Source of the DNA: Eretmocerus hayati
Lineage: Eukaryota; Arthropoda; Insecta; Hymenoptera; Aphelinidae
Reading direction: 5' to 3'
NCBI GenBank assembly: GCA_029851415.1
Contig: CM056741.1
Span: forward strand, 88,509,282-88,573,281
Length of the DNA stretch: 64,000 nucleotides
Positions 47,927-58,590 of this stretch are shown here, one piece after another (the first letter of the stretch is position 1; each line of letters opens with the position of its first letter). The translations under genes and the position numbers were made by a program. The notes under the pieces are model-generated. The model saw nothing but the letters and a program-made list of their open reading frames with translations, was not told the DNA's origin and made no database searches.

Positions 47927-48682
47927 TCATTCCCTCCCCTTTTTCCTCAGATGAATGTTCAATGTAATTTCTTCCTCGCGAAAATTTGCAACGTCCCCGT
48001 TCAAATCACAGATTGATACGACGATGTTCTGTATAGTACTAACTCGAACTGGAAGATATATTACCGGTGAAGGAACTATTGTTATTTTGTAGCCAACGGG
48101 TACTGACGGCGAAAATGAGTGAAGTGTGTGGCTCTCTTGCCCATTCAAGTATGAGCCGGTAACAATATCACAGTCTACTCGTATGACATTAGCTTTAATG
48201 ATATTCACCGGGTAAGTGGACTCATGCCACTGCATAGATTTCAAAACTGTTCCAAGTTCTGATTTCCTACAAAATCCGAGCAATGCTCCGATGTTATTGG
48301 GCTTGGAAAAATCAATGTCGAAATGACTAAATATCTCTGTTTTCAACGTGTTTCTGTTCCCTCTGATAACAATCGGGTATTTTTCCTCTTTTTTGACGAG
48401 TTTGGGCTCATTTGCACCCACTACTACAACGCCGCTACGTACAGTGATTTCCGAACGCAACCACTCTTCAATATCACTTAGTTCATAAGAACCGATTGGG
48501 ATCTCCAACACTTGACCATTTCCGTAATAAAATTTATTGTTGCTCGCATCGATGTTTGGAATGGAATTGTATGTGCTGAAATTGATTAAACCTAATTCGT
48601 AGTTCTGACCGTCCTTTATAGCGGGATAAACGGGGTGTTCAAGAATCGATGATTGACCCGATAACATGTAAAGGTTCGACAT
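47927..48682 (-). CDS. Polinton penton / minor capsid protein
   Basis: 251 residues, intact. NYELGLINFSTYNSIPNID and IPIGSYELSDIEEWL are hallmark blocks of the Polinton single-jelly-roll minor capsid protein that forms pentons at capsid vertices. LNGQESHTLHSFSPSVPVGY and a C-terminal strand pattern complete the family layout. The start ATG is the first residue of the expected MSNLYML opening. It lies between the MCP and protease genes, the usual Polinton order. No lesion found. Confidence 0.88.
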   Translation of the reverse strand: MSNLYMLSGQSSILEHPVYPAIKDGQNYELGLINFSTYNSIPNIDASNNKFYYGNGQVLEIPIGSYELSDIEEWLRSEITVRSGVVVVGANEPKLVKKEEKYPIVIRGNRNTLKTEIFSHFDIDFSKPNNIGALLGFCRKSELGTVLKSMQWHESTYPVNIIKANVIRVDCDIVTGSYLNGQESHTLHSFSPSVPVGYKITIVPSPVIYLPVRVSTIQNIVVSICDLNGDVANFREEEITLNIHLRKKGRE

Positions 48683-48713
48683 GACTGATTACTATGAGAC
48701 GTTATTCCCGTAT

Positions 48714-49064
48714 TTATTCATTTTGCTTGAGAAATTTGAGGCATAATTGACCATAATTACTCTGTCGATAGGTTTGTTGTTGACCTCGATTGTACTCTAT
48801 TTGACAATTTGGATCATTTTTTCTGAAATATTGAACCAGCTCGCGGAACGGTTTTAAATTTCCAAACGAGTCATAGTAGTCAATATGTCTGCCTCGCTTT
48901 TTCACTGCTACCCAATGAGTACCCTTACCATTCCCGCATGAATTAACGACGAAGCTCTCGTTGAGTCGTGCAGGAGGTTTAGGCAAGCTTGTGCGCGTGA
49001 ATACTCCTCTGAAATATGGAATATTTTTTGCCAACTTCACAATTTCAAGCCCACTCATTCCCAT
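48714..49064 (-). CDS. Polinton adenain-like cysteine protease, catalytic Cys replaced
   Basis: 116 residues from the ATG at 49064, which shares one base with the upstream stop (TGATG). Family signatures: IPYFRGVFTRTSLP, GTHWVA (His 50), YYDSFG (Asp 65) and QSNYGQLCLKFL. In adenain-type proteases the residue before GxxC is the nucleophilic Cys (CGxxC). Here it is Tyr 104 (TAT at 48753-48755), one transition away from TGT. His, Asp and the Gln region remain. The enzyme would normally mature capsid proteins; this copy should be catalytically dead. The stop lies inside AATAAA (48713-48718). Confidence 0.9.
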   Translation of the reverse strand: MGMSGLEIVKLAKNIPYFRGVFTRTSLPKPPARLNESFVVNSCGNGKGTHWVAVKKRGRHIDYYDSFGNLKPFRELVQYFRKNDPNCQIEYNRGQQQTYRQSNYGQLCLKFLKQNE

Positions 49065-49732
49065 CACTTTTCCCCTCGTCTTCTTCTCGCGGACCGGCTT
49101 TTTTTTCTTTTTAAAGCACCTCCTCTCCTGTACGGATTCAGATACAACCCCTTGCCCTCAAGAGCTTTGTTATGACGTATCATCTCAGCTAATTTTTTAT
49201 TGTTAGTGCGAACGGTGCTGGCAGATTTGAATATATTGGCGGCGCCACTAGCTAATGATCCGAGTGCCCCAATAGTGGCGAGCGCAGGTACAAGAAATCC
49301 ACCGCGTTCAGCAAGTAATAATTCGCGCAGTGGTTGTTTGCGTGAGCTTCGATTCTTATTTTTCCCTCTCTTTACCTTCTTCTTCTTACCCATACCCATA
49401 CCGAACTTTTGTTTGGCTCTCATCGCACTAGCTACACCAGTAGCCGCAAGTTTTTCGAGAAATGGAGCGCTCTTGCTCGTCGCACGTTGCTCAGCAGCAA
49501 TTTGAAGTTCTAAATCAGCTTTGTGACGCTCTGCAAGGTCTTTTTTGCGATGATACGCTATATCATGAGTTAAACAGGCCTGTTCGAGAGGGTTTATCGC
49601 CTTGTCTCCCCGGGCTAACCTCTGCTGGAGCTTTGTTCCAGGACCGCAAAAATTATAGCCGGGCAAATGGAGCTCGAAGGGCAGGCTATTAATGAGTCGG
49701 TTAACGAGTCCTTTGCCTCTAGCAGATGACAT
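49064..49732 (-). CDS. PLA2-domain minor virion protein
   Basis: 222 residues from the first ATG (MSSARGKG). The N-terminal third has a parvovirus-type phospholipase A2 domain: a calcium-binding loop YNFCGPGTKL and the HD dyad in ACLTHDIAYH, then ADLEL. A basic linker (GKKKKVKRGKNKNRSSRK), a hydrophobic segment (FLVPALATIGALGSLASGAA) and a terminal GLYLNPYRRGG follow, ending Arg/Lys-rich. Such proteins are thought to act on host membranes during virion entry and to line the capsid interior. The catalytic HD pair and loop are intact. It overlaps the protease start by one base. Confidence 0.85.
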   Translation of the reverse strand: MSSARGKGLVNRLINSLPFELHLPGYNFCGPGTKLQQRLARGDKAINPLEQACLTHDIAYHRKKDLAERHKADLELQIAAEQRATSKSAPFLEKLAATGVASAMRAKQKFGMGMGKKKKVKRGKNKNRSSRKQPLRELLLAERGGFLVPALATIGALGSLASGAANIFKSASTVRTNNKKLAEMIRHNKALEGKGLYLNPYRRGGALKRKKSRSARRRRGEK

Positions 49733-49796
49733 CAAAATTGCACATGTCACTGACCAGAGATACGATCGAAAACTGAAGAGAGAGCGTGCCCGAATA

Positions 49797-49810
49797 GGGT
49801 ATTTATACCC
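49797..49810. promoter_or_regulatory. Palindromic TATA in a divergent promoter
   Basis: GGGTATTTATACCC lies midway in the 126-bp gap between the divergent PLA2 (-) and ATPase (+) genes. Read on the minus strand it contains TATAAATA, and the flanking GGGTAT/ATACCC is symmetric, so one site could serve both directions. Confidence 0.5.
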
Positions 49811-49858
49811 CCTGACATGTCGAAATAAGCCTAGTCGAGGTCATGATCCTACGCAATT

Positions 49859-50557
49859 ATGAGATTCGTCAAGCAGAGCGATGCATATTCCATTCCGAAT
49901 AATCTCATTCTACCAACAGGAGAATCAGAGGAGAGAAAACGTCAAGGAAAACTCTTGCCGAACGCCATTCGCTGTTTGATCTGCGGTTCATCAGGATCCG
50001 GTAAAACGAATCTATTGTTGAATCTCATCATTAGCCCAAATGGACTCACGTTTGATAATGTGTATATCTATTCTAAATCACTCAATCAACCAAAATATCA
50101 ATATTTGGAGAGAATCATGAGCAACTTGGCCGATGACGGGATGAATTACTACACTTTCACAAATAATACTGAGATAATCCAGCCTAGCGAGGCTCGACCA
50201 GACTCCATATTCATTTTTGATGACGTTTCTTGTCAAAATCAGCGAATCGTAGCCTCATTTTTCTCTATGGGTAGGCATGCAAGAGTCGATTCTTTCTTTT
50301 TAGCGCAGTCCTACGCATGCGTCCCAAAGCTTTTGGTTCGAGACAACGCAAATGTGTTGATGTTATTCAGTCAAGATGAGGGTAATCTGAGACACATTTA
50401 TCGAAACCATGTCAACTCTGGCATGAATTTCGATCAGTTTAAAGAAATTTGTTCAGCGTGTTGGCATTTCAAAAACGGATTTCTCACGATTGTCAAGGAC
50501 GATCCTTTAAATGAGGGTAGATATCGCCGGGGTATCAATGAATACATCATGATTTAA
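49859..50557 (+). CDS. Packaging ATPase (FtsK/HerA, A32-like)
   Basis: 232 residues, intact. Walker A is GSSGSGKT (residues 43-50); Walker B is SIFIFDD (Asp 121-122). Downstream, FFSMGRHARVDSFFLAQSY carries the sensor region and arginine-rich turn of the A32/FtsK-like packaging ATPases that pump Polinton and large DNA virus genomes into capsids. The N-terminal residues and PNGLTFDNVYIYSKSLNQP match the family. It starts the plus-strand cluster divergent from the capsid genes; the next gene starts 28 bp later. Confidence 0.92.
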   Translation: MRFVKQSDAYSIPNNLILPTGESEERKRQGKLLPNAIRCLICGSSGSGKTNLLLNLIISPNGLTFDNVYIYSKSLNQPKYQYLERIMSNLADDGMNYYTFTNNTEIIQPSEARPDSIFIFDDVSCQNQRIVASFFSMGRHARVDSFFLAQSYACVPKLLVRDNANVLMLFSQDEGNLRHIYRNHVNSGMNFDQFKEICSACWHFKNGFLTIVKDDPLNEGRYRRGINEYIMI

Positions 50558-50585
50558 AGTCGCCAGTCGCGCATGAGACGTCATT

Positions 50586-51836
50586 ATGGCAAGAGTGAAA
50601 AACAAGCCCATCAAACGTGTGATTCGGAGACGGAGTGATGATAGTAGGAAGATGGAGGAGAAAAATACGAGGAATGAGAACAAGATAGACAAAGATCTGA
50701 GAAATGAGAGTATGAAACGTGAAATTGCGAAAACAAGCGACATGATTCGGAAAAAACACAGAGCCTTCAAGATTGGACAGATTGAGCATCGTAGCGAGAA
50801 TGTTGAAAATTTAGCTCCTCTTGTCGAACCGTTGGAAAAACTAGTCACCAATACTCGAGCACTGGGTCAGCTGAGTGATAATGCAAGAGTGAAAAAAGAA
50901 GATTTCCTTAAGAAAAATATGTCAACAATATCGTCCAATGTGGATGATTCTCACGATGATGTGTATGATAGCAACGATGACTCAGAAACTGTGATGAGAT
51001 CTCCGCGGAATCTTGCGAAAGTTCAGGGTACGATCCCTTCGTCTGCAAGGGTGGGGCACTCTCTGTTGGCTCAAAGAGATTCCGATACTTCATTCCATCG
51101 TGATTCGTCGTTAACTGCAGCTTCAACTTCCCAAGAGTCTCGTGAAGCAAACTTGTTAGAAAGATCTATACAAAAAGTGGTCGAGAACCCGAGAGAGTGG
51201 AACGAATTCCTTGATTATTCTCAAAAAAATTTGGGGCTTCTGTCGCTCACTTATATGTCAGATTTCTTCGAAAAAAGTACTGAATCCGATACCGTTTTTG
51301 GACCATATTACGATATGAATAAATTAAAAATCGGAAATATGGCCTTAGATTTTGGGAGAGGGGACGATAGAATATTGATAGGAGACAAGCTCGCCATCCA
51401 AGGGACTCGGGGAATTTTTGAACTGATTTTCAAGTCTCAGCCGAAAAATTACACTTCCAACGATCTTATGCAGTATAGGAAGATTTTGGACGCAACGTCA
51501 GCACATAAAAGAGACAATCGTCCAGATGGGCGCATAAAAAGTAGCAGAAGCTGGAAATACAAAGAGATTATACAGCCGTTATTCAGAATGAGTGACGCAG
51601 TGAGTCAATCTGGGACAGGATTGAGAGATCTGTTGAATAAAGTTCAAAGGAGAGATTCGATGACGTTACATGATAATACCAGTTCTCCCGCCGATTATGT
51701 GTACTGGAACGATGTAAATGAGCTCGTGCAACGGTTAGAATTATTGCTGAGATCGACGGCAGCGGGCAATACAAATTTGGAAAATGGGATATTGAATATA
51801 ATTGAAGAACTGAAAGAAGGGGGGTACATAGTATAA
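50586..51836 (+). CDS. DUF8207-type Polinton structural protein
   Basis: 416 residues, intact. A basic, charged coiled-coil N-terminus (about residues 1-90) is followed by a low-complexity acidic/Ser linker. A conserved core follows: TVFGPYYDMNKLKIGNMALD, then GTRGIFELIFK, YTSNDLMQYRKILDATSAHK. The C-terminal block VYWNDVNELVQRLELLLRST with IIEELKEGGYIV is shared by many insect Polinton proteins. Function unproven; its position next to the ATPase suggests a virion-associated role. Its stop codon TAA is embedded in TATAAATA, the likely promoter of the next gene. Confidence 0.75.
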   Translation: MARVKNKPIKRVIRRRSDDSRKMEEKNTRNENKIDKDLRNESMKREIAKTSDMIRKKHRAFKIGQIEHRSENVENLAPLVEPLEKLVTNTRALGQLSDNARVKKEDFLKKNMSTISSNVDDSHDDVYDSNDDSETVMRSPRNLAKVQGTIPSSARVGHSLLAQRDSDTSFHRDSSLTAASTSQESREANLLERSIQKVVENPREWNEFLDYSQKNLGLLSLTYMSDFFEKSTESDTVFGPYYDMNKLKIGNMALDFGRGDDRILIGDKLAIQGTRGIFELIFKSQPKNYTSNDLMQYRKILDATSAHKRDNRPDGRIKSSRSWKYKEIIQPLFRMSDAVSQSGTGLRDLLNKVQRRDSMTLHDNTSSPADYVYWNDVNELVQRLELLLRSTAAGNTNLENGILNIIEELKEGGYIV

Positions 51837-51839
51837 ATA
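51832..51839 (+). promoter_or_regulatory. TATA box overlapping a stop codon
   Basis: TATAAATA contains the TAA stop of the DUF8207-type gene and lies about 80 bp before the ATG of the spliced coiled-coil gene at 51920. Confidence 0.5.
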
Positions 51840-51919
51840 GTTCAAAATTCCTATGGTCACTGGTATTATCCATTCGAGATCACAAGAAGGAGGAGCTATC
51901 TATAGAATTGAGTGGAAAA

Positions 51920-52962
51920 ATGAGCCCAAGCGCGTCAACGAGACGAATCGCTCCGTCATTGTCGAAAGACGTTGATAAGATGGCGGATGATGGAAAGATA
52001 CTTGATGCAATGATTGGTAAGCTATCGATTCAAGTGTACTACTGTTACTAGAGCAAACGAGATGGTATGTCTAATGAGACTTTACATTTCCAGCGGATTT
52101 CAAAGATAAGAAAGCATATTACACCAGAGCAATGGAAGAGCACGACAAATTCAAATCCGAATTCAACTCGTTCACCAATGACATCATATCAAAAATGCAA
52201 AATATTGAAAAACAAAACCAAGATCGTGAGAAGAGAATGGATGGATTTTACGCGAAATTCAAGAAGAATGAAGGGATGTTGCAAGAGGCCAAGGATAAAT
52301 TGATGCGAGCTGAAGTCGATAATTTGTTCTACAAGAATCATGTGAACGATGCTGTGAAATTGTTCAGTGACCATGCTAAAATCTCTGGGGAGAAATTTTC
52401 GAAAATTGAGGACAGACTTGAAGGGTTGGAGGGGAAAATGGTGTATTCGATGGAACAGTACGAAAAGATTGCCAAGATTTGCGCGACAACTGTTTCAGAT
52501 TTCAAAGCTCTCAAAGAATACATGCAAGATGAATTGAGTGGAATTCATCGGATTGTTGCGGGTCATCTGACTTCAGAAATAATCGTATAGAAGCAAAAAA
52601 CTCAGGGTTTGGTCGAGAGATTAGATCGAGAACTTGCTCATATGGATTTCAAATACAATGACACCCGAGCTTACATGGACGAATTGATTGACAGGCAGGC
52701 TAAAATAATCAGCAGAATGACAGAAACCAAGGACGAGTTAGAAGTGAAGGACAGTACCATTTACGGTATACTGGATACGTTCAAGGATCAGTTGAAATCA
52801 TTTGGAAAGACCATCGAATCACTTCAAGATGAAATTAAGAAAGAGCCTCGGAATAATCAGAGTCTCGAACGAAAAATTGATGACAACAGGAGAATAATTC
52901 GTGACGCTCTTGAAAAATTCTTGAAACTGGAGACAAATATCCAAAAACATTCGAAAAACTAA
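51920..52962 (+). pseudogene. Spliced coiled-coil protein with internal TAG
   Basis: Exon 1 is 51920-52016 (starts MSPSASTRR; donor GTAAGC). Exon 2 begins at 52094 (acceptor CATTTCCAG) in matching phase and runs to a TAG at 52588-52590, giving 197 residues. The same frame then reopens immediately and continues for 123 more residues to a TAA at 52962, with the same heptad-rich character (LVERLDRELAHMDFKYNDTR). The intact protein was therefore probably one coiled coil of about 320 residues, cut by a single nonsense change. A fibre-like or scaffold role is plausible but unproven. An AATAAA at 53004-53009 is positioned to end this transcript. Confidence 0.6.
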
Positions 52963-53166
52963 AATGTTAATCACTTACGACAATTGACAATAATCGCGTG
53001 ACCAATAAAATGTGTGCAACTTTAAAAGTATGTTGAATCATTTATCCCCTAGATATGAATGAGTGCGCACCTATTGCACCATAATATCAGGCTTATCATA
53101 ATTCAATACACTAAAATGGATCGGGGCCATCAATGAATCAGCTCACAAGTATATAGCATCATCGTT

Positions 53167-56100
53167 TTATTCTAGACGGAAGTCTCCGTGTGCGAAAGTA
53201 TGAATGAGGTCATCGCAAGTCACACGCTTATCATCGAATGGATTTATAGCCAATTTTCTCTCTTTAACGGTGAACAGGTGATGATTTTTTGATACAATAT
53301 TGTTTTGATCGCAGTACATGTACTCCCTTTCGAAGAGACAACGTTTGTAATCTTGAAAATCTATCTTGTTCCTCAGCACACTTCTGTTTATTTCTTTCCC
53401 GACGTTTTTCTCGTCTTCGTCATCCATGTGTATGCTATACGATTTCGATCGAATGGATACAGCCTCACGAATGATTCTCGGTCCGTACTCTACTTTCATC
53501 AAGCCCAGAACTTGTTTATTTTGTGGGATGATACCAAACTGATTGTCGATGGGGAAATTACTTGTGTCAAATTTCTCACTGTTGTTCTTAACGATATCGG
53601 CGTAAAAATCGCAAGAATCAAGCTTCATTATCAGGGAATCTGTGTCAGAATATGCAAGCTTGCAATTATTTGGGCAATCTTTAAATTTTTCTCTCATGAA
53701 TCCATAATAAAAATCATACATTAGACATTTCGATAGGTCCAATATGGCTTGGCCAGCGTAAAGTGGCTTATTTAAATTTATGCTAATTTGGGCTAACTCT
53801 ACAGAGACCAAATTGCTGTCAAATATAGTCATCCTCTTGAAATGGGGGAGGGGAACGTACGATTCGACCCCGTACCTCCCCTTCCACCGTCTCAGTATCT
53901 TCAAATCGACTCTAGAGCGAACGTTCTCCATGCATTTTCCAAATACTGCATTATTCATCAGTTTGAATAGATTAGCGGAGAACGAATCAGTGCTTTGCTG
54001 TCTTAAACGAGTGTTCATGTGGATGTAACTAGCCAGCCAATCTGTCTGATCGAATTTCAGTACACGCTTGATTTCGGCGTGCAACCCGAACTTTATTGCT
54101 TGCTTCAGAGAGCGATAATGTATAATGTAATCTTGTTTATCGTAGAGAGTTGCCATTAGCTTCTCATTATCATTCATGCTATTGGGGGGTACCATTTTTT
54201 CTGGGCAAAATGGAAAATCTGCGTGTAATTCGTGCAGTTCCTTGGGGTATGTAAGATTCACCTCCAAGATATATCCTACATCTGACTCATCGTCGATTGA
54301 CATCACATCAAATCCTGATGTATCTTCGACCCACTCAAAATTCTGGTATGGTAATTTGAAGGTCATGCTCTTTCCATACATGTTGTTCATGTCAATGTAT
54401 GCAATTGTTGAAGTTTCTTGGGCGGGATCATAATCTTTCATATAAATATTATTAGCCTTGGCCCAGTGCATTGAAACCTGACTGAGCCCACCTCTTATGC
54501 CACCTTCAAAGAATAATATCATGTCCAAATCGGTGAGTAATTCCAGCGTTACACCGGTTTTCAAAAGCATGACATCCATTGCATAGCTTGGCAGTGTGCA
54601 ATAATGAGCGGGGTCCAGCGAGTAGTTTTCTTGGCAACTCTGGCGAAAATTCTCAAAGATATCGCTCAGAAGACAAACGTCAATCTTCAAATATAAATCC
54701 GAATATTCACCCAAGTTGCGGCAATCGAATGTGTCCCATAATCTACACGCATGTGTGTAATCAGCCTCGGTTATATTTGTATCAGTCAGAATATTGAAAA
54801 ATTGGCTCCTCTCGGGAATTTTCTTCTCTCTCAATCGCGAGAGGCTATTGACATAATCGTAAGGGAAGAACGATTTCTTTTCAACGAGTTTGAATACGTC
54901 CTCAGCTTTCATATTCTTCCTTTGCGAAATCTCATCAATCTGCTCGCGGAAATTGTTGTACAGAATGTTCTTATCGTGAGTCGGTAAATAGCTTCCCAAC
55001 TTGTCCAATTTTTCGTTCAAAAATTTTATTGAATCTATGAAAGACAGTCTTATGCGAGTACCAGGTATCATTTTGAAGAAACAGATGTAATTTTCTGTAT
55101 TGCGAGGTATGACCTTTATCTCACCCGGGATGCTGTTTGCAATACTCCTTATCAGTAGGTGATTATCATAGTGGGCGCCATTATGGATCACCACGGGAAT
55201 ATTGTAAACATTTCGGTGGTTTAGATTACAAAATGAATGAGCTGCTGAACGAAATTCACCTGGGAGTAAATTTATGAATTTTTTTTTTTATGAAACAATT
55301 CCGATTGAGACCCGACTATTTTGCATACCTGTAAAATGATTGTGATCTCTGACAGGTCGATTCTCTCCATCTGTCTCCTAATCGAAGGGCTCCTGGCAAA
55401 TGTGGCAATGCGTGCAATTTCGAAATTTTTCCTCGTCTTTATCAGACATTATCAGTGGGATAGGGTTTTTGAGCTCCTGTGAATTCCATTTGTAATGAGC
55501 GGAGTAGATTGGACTACTGTAAATTGCAACAAATCCGTCTGATACTCACATGCTCAACTTGATGCGCAATTTCTTGTAGTTGTTGTGAGAACCAGTCAAT
55601 ACATTCTTTCCCTCTCTTGAAGCTATACTTGCATTTATTTTTATCGTATATCGAATGTAGGTAATAACCCACACTGTAGGCCACATGTTTCTGGAATGCG
55701 TTCTGCACTACCTTCAATCGGTAAAGCTTCTTCAAATTTATATCGTCAGAGTCCATGAAATATTTCTCGTTGGCCTCTTGTAGAAGGGCTTCGAAATCCC
55801 CATAGACTACGTGAGGGACGGATTGTCCCTTGTAGAAATTTGAAAATTTCAAGTACTTTTCATCCTCTGAAGGAGTAGTGATTGCGCATTTGTTCTTTGA
55901 TATACATCTTTCTCTATGAATACTCAATTTCGATTCTGAATGGAGAGAATGTAAACATCTATTACACAGGTGAATTTTATGTCGACAGTTAGTGACTTGT
56001 TTGGAAATTAAGCGTGATAGGCTCTTGATGAAGCAATAATGATATTGATCATGATTTTGAATCAAGAGCGAATTCACATGTATCAATTTCTCATCGTCTG

Positions 56101-57148
56101 ACAGATATAACGGGTAAAACTTGTTCTTCTCCAAATCTACGCCGTAGACATTAACAGAAATTTTTGGATTTTGATTTTCAAACTTGGGAATTGACTTGAT
56201 TTTCACGGGAAATTCTATACCCTTCAACTTCAAATGATGCTTGTAATGGGGATAACTTGACGTTGAATTTTGGCGTGCAGCGCGAGCCTTGTGCGGGAAC
56301 AGCCCTAGAAGGACTGCCCAGGCAAAGCAATCAGATTCGTTCGTTTGTATGTTCACCACAGCATGCTTATCTCTGATCCATTTGGGAAGCTCAATGTGAC
56401 CAGATCCTCTCAACAAGTTCGTCTTCACAACATTGATTTTCAGTGACAAAATCTCTTCGAGCGTCCATCCACTTCCAGAATCTTCGAAAGCCGATAGCTC
56501 GCGATCCAGAAATCTCAACGACTCGTCATACCACTTATTCAATTTTGTCGGGTACAGCAGATTTTCATAAAGAGTTTGAAAATGTTTTATAGATGAGTTC
56601 TCATCTTTAATCTTAAAATATGCATTAAACACCAAATTCACTTTGACCGATTTATAATTCTTGATTATCGGGCGTGAATATTTCAAAACGAGTGGTCTAG
56701 AATCATTGAAATAAAGCATACAATCTCGATAAGAAATATTGCCAACAATGCCAGTTCTGATCCGATTCTTGAAGGCTGACTCTCCTTCGAAAAAGATAAG
56801 ATCTCCCAACTCCGCTCTTGACCGCGAATGGAATATATTCTGCAGTATTATTTCTTTCGATTTCAATTCGTTGTGCAGAGTTCCCAGTCGAGCTCTACAT
56901 CCTGTCGGCCCTTTTAAAATAATTGTTTTGTGTTTCAAAATATCTGAAATACGTTTGATCAAAACTTGAAACTTCTTTCGCAGCACTGAAACGGGCTTAG
57001 GATCCAGTCGACTGAGGTCCTCAAGGTTCACTTCGTCGAATTTTGATAAAAGTTTATGACTTTCCTCAGCTAGCAATGGGACGGTAATCGACATGTTCGT
57101 AGCGCAACTCTGCACTTTGACAACTGCAAATTTGTGAGCAAAATCCAT
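53167..57148 (-). pseudogene. Protein-primed DNA polymerase B, three exons, one TAG
   Basis: Exons are 57148-55550, 55476-55329 and 55259-53167 (donors GTGAGT and GTATGC; acceptors ATTCACAG and TACTCCCAG), with matching phases and a total of 3840 nt. Exonuclease motifs: YGDFEALL (ExoI), IHNGAHYDNHL (ExoII), YLKIDV (ExoIII). Polymerase motifs: DMNNMYGKSM (A), KLMNNAVFGK (B), YSDTDSLI (C). The long N-terminal region precedes them as in other Polinton pPolBs. Exon 2 encodes the CTHCHICQEPF zinc-knuckle and RDHNH elements, but a TAG (55378-55380) interrupts it between the two, so this copy cannot yield full-length enzyme. The TAA stop lies inside AATAAA (53166-53171). It replicates the element from protein-primed ends. 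Confidence 0.88.
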
Positions 57149-57364
57149 CGTATTATACACGCTCTACTTGCTCTCATCTTTGTGTCTTTCCACTCTCATC
57201 TTCTATCGTCTCGGCCAGACAATTGGTATGTAAAAATATTCAAGGTGAATGGAGCTACTTGAGATTCATTGATGGACCGTTTTTGCAAAGGCACATGTGT
57301 AAGACAATGATATGAACAACATTTATTGTCGTGGAGGCAGATTTATTTTCTCGCTCTAACCCAA

Positions 57365-57634
57365 TCAAGGCTGTTCAATTTTATCAACGGAAACATATCC
57401 ATCATAGTATGAGTTTTTATGAAATACTTGGAACAATATTTTATCGGTCTGCTTATCGACAATTACAAACTTGCGCACGTCTGGAGGATCGTTAAATCGT
57501 ATGCAATAGTTCACATTGCGCAGCTCCCTGAGTTTTGGATCGAGAGCCATCAATGCGTCCTTCGATTCGAAAATTCTTTTAACTCCACAATACTCTTGAT
57601 ACGTAACTGCTCGGGGATCAAAGGGCTGATCCAT
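57365..57634 (-). CDS. Small Polinton protein, unknown function
   Basis: 89 residues from the ATG at 57634 (MDQPFDPRAV); the frame extends upstream without a better ATG. It contains mixed alpha/beta-looking blocks (YQEYCGVKRIFES; KFVIVDKQTDKILFQVFHK) with no motif I recognise. It lies between PolB (-) and a divergent plus-strand gene with 170 bp between starts, so it may share a bidirectional promoter with that gene. Confidence 0.5.
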   Translation of the reverse strand: MDQPFDPRAVTYQEYCGVKRIFESKDALMALDPKLRELRNVNYCIRFNDPPDVRKFVIVDKQTDKILFQVFHKNSYYDGYVSVDKIEQP

Positions 57635-57804
57635 TCTTCTCGTTTCTTTCTCCAAACAGAATCGGATGACCCTCTTTTTTGTGACGACACAGCTCTGCCG
57701 AGTTTCTACACTTAACTGTACTGTACCACGAGCTGGCGTAGTCAAAAACCGTGTACAGGGATCGGAAGAGAGATGGTGCGCGTAAAGAGAGGGGCAGAGA
57801 ACGA

Positions 57805-58407
57805 ATGGACTGTTCTGAGCTCGAGGTTGTATACAGTCTTCATCAGATCGAGCTAGACTGCACAACCTCAATTCGACAGAATCAGCTGGTGCTCAATATG
57901 GGTTACGAGTTATATATTTGTGGACATTTTCTCGATAGCAGTGGTAAGACGAAGAGGAAAGAGGAATTACAGTCATACAAAGCACGAAGAGTTTCTAAGG
58001 ATTTCGAACTATTACCGGGAGAGTCGAAAATCAGTGTCAATTTCTATCATGAAGAAGAAGTGTGTCAGAAATGTCTCGATGACGCCCGCTTCCAATTCAA
58101 TATCCTAAATCTCGAACTAAGGATCGATGATTGGTACTTTTACAGTTTCAAGGATCGAAGATACTATAGCAATTGCTCAAATTTGATAATTGAGGATGCT
58201 GAATCATTCTGTGCAAGAAAAATGGAGAGGGAGTGCGAATTTCTGCGTAAATTGTCGGACAAAGTCTCTGAGTTCAACAGTGGGAAGAAAGGTATGGCTG
58301 GAGTAGAGATTGTTGACTACATCAAATCATCAAATATTGATATTGTTGAAGACAATGATTGTGTGACAAGTAATGACAAGAATTTTGTTCCTTGTACTGC
58401 AGAGTGA
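57805..58407 (+). CDS. Polinton right-end gene, unknown function
   Basis: 200 residues from the ATG at 57805; upstream in-frame codons start only with GTG. It is compact and Cys-containing, with YICGHFLDSSG, then EEEVCQKCLDDARFQF and YYSNCSNLIIEDAESFC, which may bind a metal, and an acidic C-terminus. I do not recognise the family. AATAAA follows 16 bp after the stop (58424-58429), and the right TIR begins about 165 bp beyond that. No lesion seen. Confidence 0.55.
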   Translation: MDCSELEVVYSLHQIELDCTTSIRQNQLVLNMGYELYICGHFLDSSGKTKRKEELQSYKARRVSKDFELLPGESKISVNFYHEEEVCQKCLDDARFQFNILNLELRIDDWYFYSFKDRRYYSNCSNLIIEDAESFCARKMERECEFLRKLSDKVSEFNSGKKGMAGVEIVDYIKSSNIDIVEDNDCVTSNDKNFVPCTAE

Positions 58408-58590
58408 AATATCTTGATTTGCAAATAAAGAATATCAATTCGATGCATCCAGCATCCTTATTTGATTCGACCTCCAGACATGTAAATGAAGTAAGAGAGA
58501 CATACACAAAATTTTCTTGCAATAGTCTGAGATTTCTACGTTATAACTTTACTTAGCCATCGTGCATCTATATGTGCGTGTGTGTGTGTG

